This document shows positions 7,250 to 12,483 of a stretch of DNA of 12,483 nucleotides, in pieces. Position 1 is the stretch's first letter; each line of letters begins with the position of its first letter. The position numbers were made by a program, and so were the translations under genes. Under the pieces are notes generated by a model. The model saw only the letters and a list, made by a program, of their open reading frames with translations. It had not been told where the DNA came from and made no database searches. The DNA comes from Chitinophagaceae bacterium (GTDB lineage: Bacteria; Bacteroidota; Bacteroidia; Chitinophagales; Chitinophagaceae), in contig JAICHT010000084.1 of the NCBI GenBank assembly GCA_025924755.1, positions 1 through 12,483 on the forward strand, written 5' to 3'.

Positions 7250-9034
7250 ATGGCTATGAGAAAAGGCTTTTTAGTATTGCTTGTTTTTATCACCTCATTT
7301 AAACCAAAAGAAGAAACCAAAAGCTGGATACGTATCAACCAGTTAGGCTACCCCACCCATAGTAAAAAAATAGCCGTTTGGTGCAGCAACGAAGCAACCA
7401 GTATATCCTTGTTCCAGTTATTCGATTCGGCTACGCATAAAATAGTTTTTACCTATACAGCCGGTAAACCTTATGGCGCTTACGGCCCTTTTACACAAAC
7501 CTACCGGCTCAATTTTTCGGCTTATAAAAAGCCCGGTACTTACCGGTTAAAAGCAGGCAGCGGCATATCGCCTTATTTTAAAATTGATGATCATGTATAT
7601 GATGGTACGGCTGATTTTTGCTTACGCTATATGCGTCAACAGCGCAGCGGCTTTAACCCGTTTTTAAAAGATAGCTGCCATACGCATGACGGCTATGTAT
7701 TGTATGGAACAAATGCCGGCATTAAGGATAGTACCCATATAGATGTAGTGGGCGGCTGGCATGATGCTACCGATTATTTGCAGTATTCCACCACATCTGC
7801 CAATGCTACTTATCACTTGCTGGCAGCCTACCGCGATTTTCCCAACGTATTCACCGATGAAAAGGAAGCCAATGGATTAGATGGCAAAAATGGAAGAGCC
7901 GATATAGTGGATGAAGCGAAGTGGGGACTGGACTGGCTACTGAAAATGCATCCTCATAACGACTGGATGTTTAACCAAATTGCCGATGACCGCGACCATA
8001 TATCGATGCGCATGCCGGCGCAAGACAGCCAGTATGGTAAAGGATATGAGCGACCGGTTTATTTTATTAACGGCCAGCCGCAACAAAGAGGAAAGTTTAT
8101 GAACAATACTACCGGCACCTCCTCCACGGCCGCAAAGTTTTCAAGTGCTTTTGCCCTGGGTGCACAATTATTTAAAGACATGGATGGAAATTACAGCAGG
8201 CTTCTGCTTCAAAAGTCAGCCTCTGCTTATGCTTTTGCACTCAAAAAGCCGGGTGTTACCCAAACAGTTTCCGTACTATCGCCTTACATATATGCCGAGG
8301 ACAACTGGGTAGATGATATGGAGCTGGCTGCTGCTTCCCGCAATCTTTTAGCCGAGGCGTTTCAATATGCACAGCAGGAACCTGTTACTCCCTGGCTGGG
8401 AGCCGACACTGCCAAGCACTACCAGTGGTATCCTTTTATCAACCTGGGTCACTACGCATTAGCCAAACAATTAAAGGGAAGGCAAAGAGACACGATTACC
8501 CATTTTTACCAGCAAGGTATTCAGCGGGTTTGGAACAAAGCAAAAGACAATGCTTTTTACCGCGGCGTACCATTTATATGGTGCAGTAATAATCTCACCA
8601 CCTCCTTTGCTATTCAATGTTACTGGTATCGGCAATTAACCGGCGACAAGCAGTTTGACGAATTGGAGCAGGCGAACTTTGACTGGTTGTTTGGCTGTAA
8701 TCCCTGGGGCACTTCTATGGTATATGGATTACCTGCCTGGGGTGATACGCCTGTTGACCCGCATTCTTCCTTCACTCATTTAAAACATTACCCTATAGAT
8801 GGCGGCCTGGTAGACGGCCCGGTATATGGCAGCATTTTTAATAACCTGATTGGCATTAAGTTGTACAATGAAGATCAATATGCCCCGTTTCAAAGTATAT
8901 TAGCCATGTATCATGATGACTATGGCGACTATAGCACGAACGAACCTACTATGGATGGCACCGCTTCTCTTATTTACCTGTTAGCCGCTAAACAATCCGA
9001 ACAAAGTAAACGGTTAAATAAAACTTATTATTAA
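7250..9034 (+). CDS. Exported glycoside hydrolase family 9 protein
   Basis: The protein has 594 aa from the ATG at 7250; the in-frame TTG at 7247 and ATG at 7256 are alternatives. Residues ~4-17 form a signal peptide. Residues ~26-112 are the Ig-like N-terminal domain of GH9 enzymes (WIRINQLGYPT at the start). The (alpha/alpha)6 catalytic domain follows. GGWHDATDYLQY (168-179) carries the paired Asp residues 172 and 175, one of them the general base. YSTNEPTMDG (561-570) carries Glu565, the proton donor. FGCNPWGTSMVYGLP with PHSSF (505 His) replaces the usual HHR substrate-binding block, as I recall for other short Bacteroidota GH9 proteins. GH9 enzymes invert the anomeric centre and mostly cut beta-1,4-glucans; a few act on glucosamine or xyloglucan. 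There is no CBM, dockerin or type IX tail. The flanking genes do not suggest a substrate. Confidence 0.92.
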   Translation: MAMRKGFLVLLVFITSFKPKEETKSWIRINQLGYPTHSKKIAVWCSNEATSISLFQLFDSATHKIVFTYTAGKPYGAYGPFTQTYRLNFSAYKKPGTYRLKAGSGISPYFKIDDHVYDGTADFCLRYMRQQRSGFNPFLKDSCHTHDGYVLYGTNAGIKDSTHIDVVGGWHDATDYLQYSTTSANATYHLLAAYRDFPNVFTDEKEANGLDGKNGRADIVDEAKWGLDWLLKMHPHNDWMFNQIADDRDHISMRMPAQDSQYGKGYERPVYFINGQPQQRGKFMNNTTGTSSTAAKFSSAFALGAQLFKDMDGNYSRLLLQKSASAYAFALKKPGVTQTVSVLSPYIYAEDNWVDDMELAAASRNLLAEAFQYAQQEPVTPWLGADTAKHYQWYPFINLGHYALAKQLKGRQRDTITHFYQQGIQRVWNKAKDNAFYRGVPFIWCSNNLTTSFAIQCYWYRQLTGDKQFDELEQANFDWLFGCNPWGTSMVYGLPAWGDTPVDPHSSFTHLKHYPIDGGLVDGPVYGSIFNNLIGIKLYNEDQYAPFQSILAMYHDDYGDYSTNEPTMDGTASLIYLLAAKQSEQSKRLNKTYY

Positions 9035-9121
9035 GGATAATCCATTCAAAATTATTATCTTAACTAAACAAATTTTACATTTATACAACTGATCAGAGTT
9101 CTTAATAGTTAAGTTCATCTG

Positions 9122-9129
9122 TACCTTTG
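9122..9129 (+). promoter_or_regulatory. Candidate -7 promoter element for the fatty-acid hydroxylase gene
   Basis: TACCTTTG is an exact match to TAnnTTTG. It lies 18 nt before the ATG at 9148, the same distance as the lysS element from its ATG. It includes the TTG at 9127, which argues against that codon being the translation start. No TTG at -33 spacing was seen. Confidence 0.5.
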
Positions 9130-9147
9130 TATACAAAGCCATTGCTT

Positions 9148-9831
9148 ATGAAATTTGAGAAGATTCACAATAAGGGACAAGCAAAACTTTTTAAAAATCC
9201 TTATTTGGAAAAGCTTACCAAAGGCCACCCTTTAGTAATCTGGAGCTTGTATATGCCGGTACTGATAGGCTTTCCTTACTATGCTTCTTCACAATTACAT
9301 TTCAGCGCCGGCAAAATAGCTACTCTTTTTTTTGTAGCCATGTTCTTCTGGTCTTTTGCCGAATACCTGTTGCACCGTTTCGTTTTCCACTGGATGGCAG
9401 AAAGCGAACTTGGAGAAAAAATTATTTATGTGATGCACGGCAACCACCATCATTATCCCCGCGACAGGGAACGGTTGTTTATGCCACCCCTGCCCAGCCT
9501 TATATTAGCTACTTTTGTTTTTGGATTGTGCTACCTGGTTTTACGACAATATACCTTTGCCTTTTTCCCTGGCTTTATGTTGGGCTATTTATTATATGCT
9601 TCCATGCATTATGCCATCCACGCCTGGAACCCTCCTTTTAAATGGATGAAACCGTTGTGGCGCAACCATCACTTACATCATTATAAAAATGAAGAAAAAG
9701 GGTTCGGCGTAAGTTCTACCTTGTGGGACCGGATCTTTGGAACCATGTTTGACCTTAAGAGAGAAAAAGAAGACAAAGAACGGGTAAAGGAATTAATGTT
9801 TGATAAGGCTGTATCACGACAACCGCTTTAG
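9148..9831 (+). CDS. Fatty acid hydroxylase superfamily membrane protein (FA2H/Scs7-like)
   Basis: A 227-aa membrane protein. I place the start at ATG 9148 because the upstream in-frame TTG at 9127 falls inside a promoter box. Its di-iron histidine clusters are HRFVFH (His76, His81), HGNHHHYP (His97, His100-102), HYAIH (His154, His158) and HHLHHYKN (His174, 175, 177, 178). The run EYLLHRFVFHW, the RDRERLFMPP segment and the closing GFGVSSTLWDRIFGT all resemble eukaryotic fatty acid 2-hydroxylase (FA2H, yeast Scs7), but without the cytochrome b5 domain. Hydrophobic stretches at about 30-75 and 115-155 give roughly four membrane passes, with the His clusters on the cytosolic side. By homology it inserts oxygen into an acyl chain. 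Many Bacteroidota make sphingolipids with 2-hydroxy fatty acids, so ceramide 2-hydroxylation is a reasonable but unproven role. Carotenoid or sterol hydroxylase relatives are the alternative. Confidence 0.85.
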   Translation: MKFEKIHNKGQAKLFKNPYLEKLTKGHPLVIWSLYMPVLIGFPYYASSQLHFSAGKIATLFFVAMFFWSFAEYLLHRFVFHWMAESELGEKIIYVMHGNHHHYPRDRERLFMPPLPSLILATFVFGLCYLVLRQYTFAFFPGFMLGYLLYASMHYAIHAWNPPFKWMKPLWRNHHLHHYKNEEKGFGVSSTLWDRIFGTMFDLKREKEDKERVKELMFDKAVSRQPL

Positions 9832-9871
9832 CACTGCTCCATTTTGACGCACTTCTCTCTCAACTTTATAT

Positions 9872-10579
9872 ATGGCACATAAAAAGCTCCAACGCTTTGC
9901 GGAGTTGAACACGTTTTCCAATGTATTGCAAAACCCTGCTGATATGCCCGGCCAGTGGGCACATTTTTTTAATAACGCCCATCCTATTGTTTTAGAACTG
10001 GCCTGTGGCAAAGGTGAATATGCGTTAGGGCTGGCAGCACTTTATCCGTATAAAAATTTTATTGGTATTGATCTAAAAGGAAACCGCCTGTGGGTAGGTG
10101 CTAAAAAAGCATTGCAACAGCAATTGGCGAACGTTGCTTTTTTACGCATTCAAATAGATGCCATTACCAGTTATTTTGCTGCACAGGAGGTAGATGAAAT
10201 ATGGATCACCTTTCCCGATCCGCAGTTACGTATTTCCAAATCAAAAAAACGGTTGACGCATCCTAAATTTTTACGGCTATATCAGCACATATTAAAACAA
10301 GGGGGAAAGATTCATTTAAAAACAGACAGTCCCGATTTGTATCAGTTTACAAAAAAAGTGATTGAACTTTATGGGTGTATTGTACACGAAGACATGGACA
10401 ATGTACATCAACAGCCCTCTTTAAAGCCGGAGCTTTCTATAAAAACTTATTACGAATCGCTGGATATAGCACAAAGCAGCCGCGTACATTATTTGTCGTT
10501 TTCGCTGCCAAAAAACTTGCCTGGCAAAGAATTGGATGCGAGCTTACAAGAGGAATTAAAGAATGAAAGAGTTTGTTGA
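9872..10579 (+). CDS. trmB: tRNA (guanine-N7-)-methyltransferase
   Basis: A 235-aa cytosolic enzyme that methylates N7 of G46 in the variable loop of tRNA using S-adenosylmethionine. The Rossmann SAM-binding motif is LELACGKGEYA (41-51), with Asp67 in FIGIDLKGNRL as the likely ribose-binding acid. The TrmB signature FPDPQ (114-118) follows IWIT. The downstream basic stretch KSKKRLTHPKFL corresponds to the KKRHxKRR tRNA-contact region. HLKTDSPDLY (148-157) and TYYE (192-195) complete the family pattern. FPDPQ rather than FPDPWP is usual in Bacteroidota as I recall. The gene starts 40 nt after the hydroxylase gene and its end overlaps the next gene by 17 nt, so it leads a likely three-gene operon. 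Confidence 0.94.
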   Translation: MAHKKLQRFAELNTFSNVLQNPADMPGQWAHFFNNAHPIVLELACGKGEYALGLAALYPYKNFIGIDLKGNRLWVGAKKALQQQLANVAFLRIQIDAITSYFAAQEVDEIWITFPDPQLRISKSKKRLTHPKFLRLYQHILKQGGKIHLKTDSPDLYQFTKKVIELYGCIVHEDMDNVHQQPSLKPELSIKTYYESLDIAQSSRVHYLSFSLPKNLPGKELDASLQEELKNERVC

Positions 10580-10766
10580 AGGTGTGGATTATTACCTGGA
10601 TGAAAATGGTTTTGTAGTGCTTACTGCGCATCATCATTTAAACAGGGGATATTGTTGCGGGTTAAGCTGTAAACACTGCCCCTATGATTATGAAGCTGTA
10701 CCGGAGCCCCGGCGATCTGAATTACAGGAAAAAAGAAAAAATACAGATAACCCTACTCCCAACTAA
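10563..10766 (+). CDS. DUF5522 small Cys-rich protein
   Basis: A 67-aa protein whose ATG lies inside the end of trmB (17-nt overlap), so it is almost certainly translated from the same transcript, possibly by coupling. The core is VDYYLDENGFVVLTAHHHLN followed by RGYCCGLSCKHCPY: Cys31, Cys32, Cys36 and Cys39, with His38 and the His23-25 cluster nearby. This is the DUF5522 signature. A similar sequence occurs, from memory, in the human protein C1orf53, so the family appears to be widespread. The CCGxxCxHCPY block looks like a metal site (zinc or an Fe-S cluster), but that is inference. Function is unknown. The neighbouring trmB and ATL genes point weakly to nucleic-acid metabolism. Confidence 0.85.
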   Translation: MKEFVEGVDYYLDENGFVVLTAHHHLNRGYCCGLSCKHCPYDYEAVPEPRRSELQEKRKNTDNPTPN

Positions 10767-10772
10767 GCTATC

Positions 10773-11147
10773 ATGCCTGCACAAAAATTAAATACCGTTA
10801 CACCTTCGGGCAAAAGAGACGAAAACTTTTTTGAGCTGGTGTTTGATATGGTAAGGCAAATACCTAAAGGAAAAGTAACTTCTTATGGCGCCATTGCTGC
10901 TGCTTTGGGTGCCAAATCTTCTGCCCGGATGGTAGGCTGGGCAATGAACAGTTCTCATGCCGTAAATCCAAAAGTGCCTGCACACCGCGTGGTAAACCGC
11001 AACGGTTATTTAACCGGCAAGCTCCATTTTGCCTACCCGGAACAGATGCAGGAGTTGCTGGAAAAAGAAGGCATAATGGTGGAAAATGATAAAGTAGTGG
11101 AATTTGATAAACTCTTCTGGAACCCTGCTACCGCATTAGAACTCTAA
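10773..11147 (+). CDS. Alkyltransferase-like (ATL) protein, MGMT fold with Ala in place of the reactive Cys
   Basis: A 124-aa protein starting 6 nt after the DUF5522 gene. It has the DNA-binding half of O6-alkylguanine-DNA alkyltransferases: IPKGKVTSYGAIAAALG (30-46, winged helix with Tyr38), ARMVGWAMNSS (51-61, with Arg52 as the arginine finger that replaces the flipped base) and VPAHRVVNRNG (68-78). In active alkyltransferases the last motif reads PCHRV; here residue 70 is Ala, so methyl transfer is impossible. Such alkyltransferase-like proteins bind O6-alkylguanine and hand it to nucleotide excision repair. Most carry Trp at this position (E. coli YbaZ/AtlA, fission yeast Atl1), and Ala versions are known in bacteria. 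The C-terminal extension (100-124) continues beyond the HRVV helix. Membership of the trmB operon is unusual for a repair protein. Confidence 0.9.
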   Translation: MPAQKLNTVTPSGKRDENFFELVFDMVRQIPKGKVTSYGAIAAALGAKSSARMVGWAMNSSHAVNPKVPAHRVVNRNGYLTGKLHFAYPEQMQELLEKEGIMVENDKVVEFDKLFWNPATALEL

Positions 11148-11264
11148 AATTTTTCTCTTTTAATTTTACTGTTTTCGTATATACTGGCATTGTATTTTAA
11201 GTAACCGTTTACATGGAATGTTGCTTTTTATTTTCAAAGCATTATCCTCTTAAAATAAAATGGT

Positions 11265-11732
11265 ATGAAGAAGAAAAAATTATTAGCCCTTGAAAGCGGA
11301 CTTGCAGGGGCATCTGTACTGACATTAATACACGAAACGCTTAGAAGAATCAATCCTAATGCCCCGCGTATGGATCTGTTGGGCATGAATGCTTTAGCCA
11401 AAGGTTTGCGAAGTCTTAATGAAAACGTACCCAACAAAAGCAAGCTTTTTTTATTAACAATGGCGGGTGATATTATTGGCAACTCGCTTTATTACAGCTT
11501 AACAGGATTAGGCGCTAAAAAGAATATTTGGTTAAAAGGTTCTCTTTTAGGATTGGGCGCAGGCTTGGGTGCTGTACTGTTACCAAAGCCGTTGGGGCTT
11601 ATAGTAGCGCCCAGCAACCGAACCACGCAAACCAAGCTAATGACAATAGCTTTATATACAGTAGGTGGTATTGTAACGGCGGCTGTGGCTCATTTAGCGG
11701 ACCGCAAAGAAAAGCCTGAACCTGCCTTTTAG
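11265..11732 (+). CDS. Uncharacterised membrane protein
   Basis: A 155-aa protein I do not recognise by family name. It opens with a basic MKKKK followed by a hydrophobic stretch (~6-24), then a soluble segment rich in conserved-looking residues (HETLRRINPNAPRMDLLGMNALAKGL, residues 23-48), and three likely membrane segments (~61-81, ~88-113 with Gly-rich GLGAGLGAVLLPKP, ~124-145). It ends in a charged tail, DRKEKPEPAF. This suggests a small inner-membrane protein with four passes. Codon use looks like its neighbours. It lies 117 bp after the ATL gene; that gap contains AT-rich sequence but no convincing terminator or promoter box, so it may or may not share the upstream transcript. Function unknown. 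Confidence 0.75.
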   Translation: MKKKKLLALESGLAGASVLTLIHETLRRINPNAPRMDLLGMNALAKGLRSLNENVPNKSKLFLLTMAGDIIGNSLYYSLTGLGAKKNIWLKGSLLGLGAGLGAVLLPKPLGLIVAPSNRTTQTKLMTIALYTVGGIVTAAVAHLADRKEKPEPAF

Positions 11733-11738
11733 CTGGGT

Positions 11739-12032
11739 TTACAGATTCGATCCTTCCACTACCAGCATTTTAGTATGGGCTACTTTTTGCCGGATGCTTT
11801 TTGCTTTGGCATATTCCGCCGAATGCCACCATTCTTTTGCTCTTGCTACCGTTGGAAATTTTAATACTACTATACGCTGCGGCTGCCAGTCGCCTTCCAG
11901 TGCTTCTATAATTCCGCCACGCACTACAAACTCGCCGTCGTAGGCGGCTATGGATGCCGGTGTCAGCTTTTTGTATTCCTCATATTCTGCTTCATCTTTA
12001 ATATCCACTTCTACAATAATGTATCCAGCCAT
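11739..12032 (-). CDS. DUF1330 family protein
   Basis: A 97-aa cytosolic protein with the DUF1330 pattern: MAGYIIVEVDIKDEAEYEEYK at the N-terminus, a central FVVRGGxIEALEGDWQPQRIVVLKFP, and AKEWWHSAEYAKAKSIRQKV towards the end. The family adopts a ferredoxin-like alpha/beta barrel related to stress-response or antibiotic-biosynthesis monooxygenases and usually forms dimers. No enzymatic activity is established for it. The length is normal for the family. Its stop codon is only 6 bp from the stop of the convergent membrane-protein gene, with no visible terminator between them. Confidence 0.9.
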   Translation of the reverse strand: MAGYIIVEVDIKDEAEYEEYKKLTPASIAAYDGEFVVRGGIIEALEGDWQPQRIVVLKFPTVARAKEWWHSAEYAKAKSIRQKVAHTKMLVVEGSNL

Positions 12033-12141
12033 AGGTAAATTTTAAAGAAGATCTTTTAATAGTTGGTATAATGTTTCATATAGGTTTGTAGTACAAGTGT
12101 GCGACGCAACTAAAGCCATATAGTACTTCCAAAGCCTGGTA

Positions 12142-12149
12142 CAAAAATA
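12142..12149 (-). promoter_or_regulatory. Candidate -7 promoter element for the DUF1330 gene
   Basis: Read on the minus strand the octamer is TATTTTTG, an exact TAnnTTTG match and identical to the one before lysS. It lies in the 130-bp gap between the DUF420 stop and the DUF1330 ATG, 109 nt from the start codon, which would imply a leader of about 100 nt. No -33 TTG at normal spacing was found. Confidence 0.35.
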
Positions 12150-12162
12150 TCGCTATTTATAT

Positions 12163-12483
12163 TTAGTAATATGGACTAATCAGTAAGTATACAATTGGGC
12201 CGGTTACGGCTACGTACATCCATATGGGCCAGGTTATTTTTGCCAGCTTTCGGTGTCTTGCATATTCGTTAATCAATGCACGATAGGCAGTAAATAAAAT
12301 GAAAGGTAATATAATACCAGCCAAAAGTATGTGCGTAGATAATATTACATAGTATACATAACGCAGCGAACCTGCCTGTGCTTTCTCCTGAAGACTTACT
12401 ATTCCATCATGATTAATATCGCCAAAGCGGGCTTCGCCAGCAAATAAATGATGGCATATATAGCTGACTAAAAACAAGGCCGA
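12163..12483 (-). CDS. DUF420 membrane protein, C-terminal part (runs off right edge), with an EF-hand loop
   Basis: The reading frame is open to the window edge (first visible residues SALFLVSY), so the 5' end is missing and the internal TTG at 12477 is not the real start. The 107 visible residues match the C-terminal half of Bacteroidota DUF420 proteins: a membrane helix ending in SALFLVSYICHH, a second helix YYVILSTHILLAGIILPFIL, FTAYRALIN and a final helix WPIWMYVAVTGPIVYLLISPYY. DUF420 (CtaM-like) proteins are usually found near cytochrome oxidase and sco genes and are linked to oxidase assembly. Between the first two helices lies DINHDGIVSLQE, a canonical 12-residue EF-hand calcium loop, where many relatives as I recall have only a short loop. 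The rest of the presumed respiratory cluster would lie to the right. Confidence 0.88.
   Translation of the reverse strand, partial: SALFLVSYICHHLFAGEARFGDINHDGIVSLQEKAQAGSLRYVYYVILSTHILLAGIILPFILFTAYRALINEYARHRKLAKITWPIWMYVAVTGPIVYLLISPYY

Noticed and set aside
7250..9034. Polysaccharide utilisation locus around the GH9 gene
   Set aside because: No SusC, SusD, regulator or second glycosidase is nearby; the neighbours are an FAH-family enzyme and a lipid hydroxylase on separate units.
9127..9147. Upstream TTG start adding seven residues to the fatty-acid hydroxylase
   Set aside because: The TTG is part of an exact -7 promoter box, so it would lie upstream of the transcript start; the ATG at 9148 fits better.
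11148..11264. Terminator or promoter in the gap after the ATL gene
   Set aside because: Only AT-only complementarity (AAAATT/AATTTT) and no octamer close to TAnnTTTG could be found.
12163..12477. Treating the DUF420 frame as a complete 104-aa gene starting at TTG 12477
   Set aside because: The frame stays open to the window edge, the preceding codons fit the family (SALFLVSY), and family members have further N-terminal helices.
1..12483. Defence system, mobile element or CRISPR array
   Set aside because: No nuclease, helicase, reverse transcriptase, transposase, toxin-antitoxin pair or direct-repeat array was seen on either strand.

Overview
The window looks like ordinary chromosome from a Bacteroidota bacterium, most likely family Chitinophagaceae. 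The lineage call is inference. It rests on the gene families present: a DUF2807 adhesin-head protein, a BACON-domain lipoprotein, DUF5522, a DUF420 protein, a Bacteroidota-type TrmB, and a secreted M1 peptidase and GH9 enzyme. It also rests on promoter candidates matching the Bacteroidota -7 box TAnnTTTG and on the lack of clear Shine-Dalgarno sequences. The base composition is moderately AT-rich. I saw no tRNA, rRNA, CRISPR array, transposase, integrase or phage gene.

Left part (1-4107). The 5' end of lysS (lysyl-tRNA synthetase) runs off the left edge on the minus strand. Divergent from it is a DUF4197 lipoprotein gene closed by a clear intrinsic terminator, then an exported DUF2807 protein whose leader carries a nested inverted repeat. 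A large minus-strand lipoprotein gene (two BACON domains, an IPT/TIG domain, a kelch propeller) converges on it, with two strong hairpins between the stop codons.

Middle part (4108-9831). This holds a secreted M1 zinc metallopeptidase with its terminator, a minus-strand fumarylacetoacetate hydrolase family enzyme with a full set of FAH catalytic residues, an exported GH9 glycoside hydrolase, and a small membrane fatty-acid hydroxylase resembling eukaryotic FA2H/Scs7. These look like independent transcription units. No SusC/SusD pair is present, so this is not a polysaccharide utilisation locus.

Right part (9872-12483). Three tightly packed plus-strand genes look like an operon: trmB (tRNA m7G46 methyltransferase), a Cys-rich DUF5522 mini-protein overlapping it by 17 nt, and an alkyltransferase-like (ATL) protein with Ala in place of the reactive Cys. 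They are followed by an uncharacterised membrane protein, a convergent DUF1330 gene, and the 3' part of a DUF420 membrane protein that runs off the right edge and carries a canonical EF-hand loop.

I did not find a convincing new multi-gene system. The most useful leads are the EF-hand loop in the DUF420 protein, the trmB/DUF5522/Ala-ATL gene cluster, the FA2H-like hydroxylase, and the alternating inverted repeats before the DUF2807 gene.
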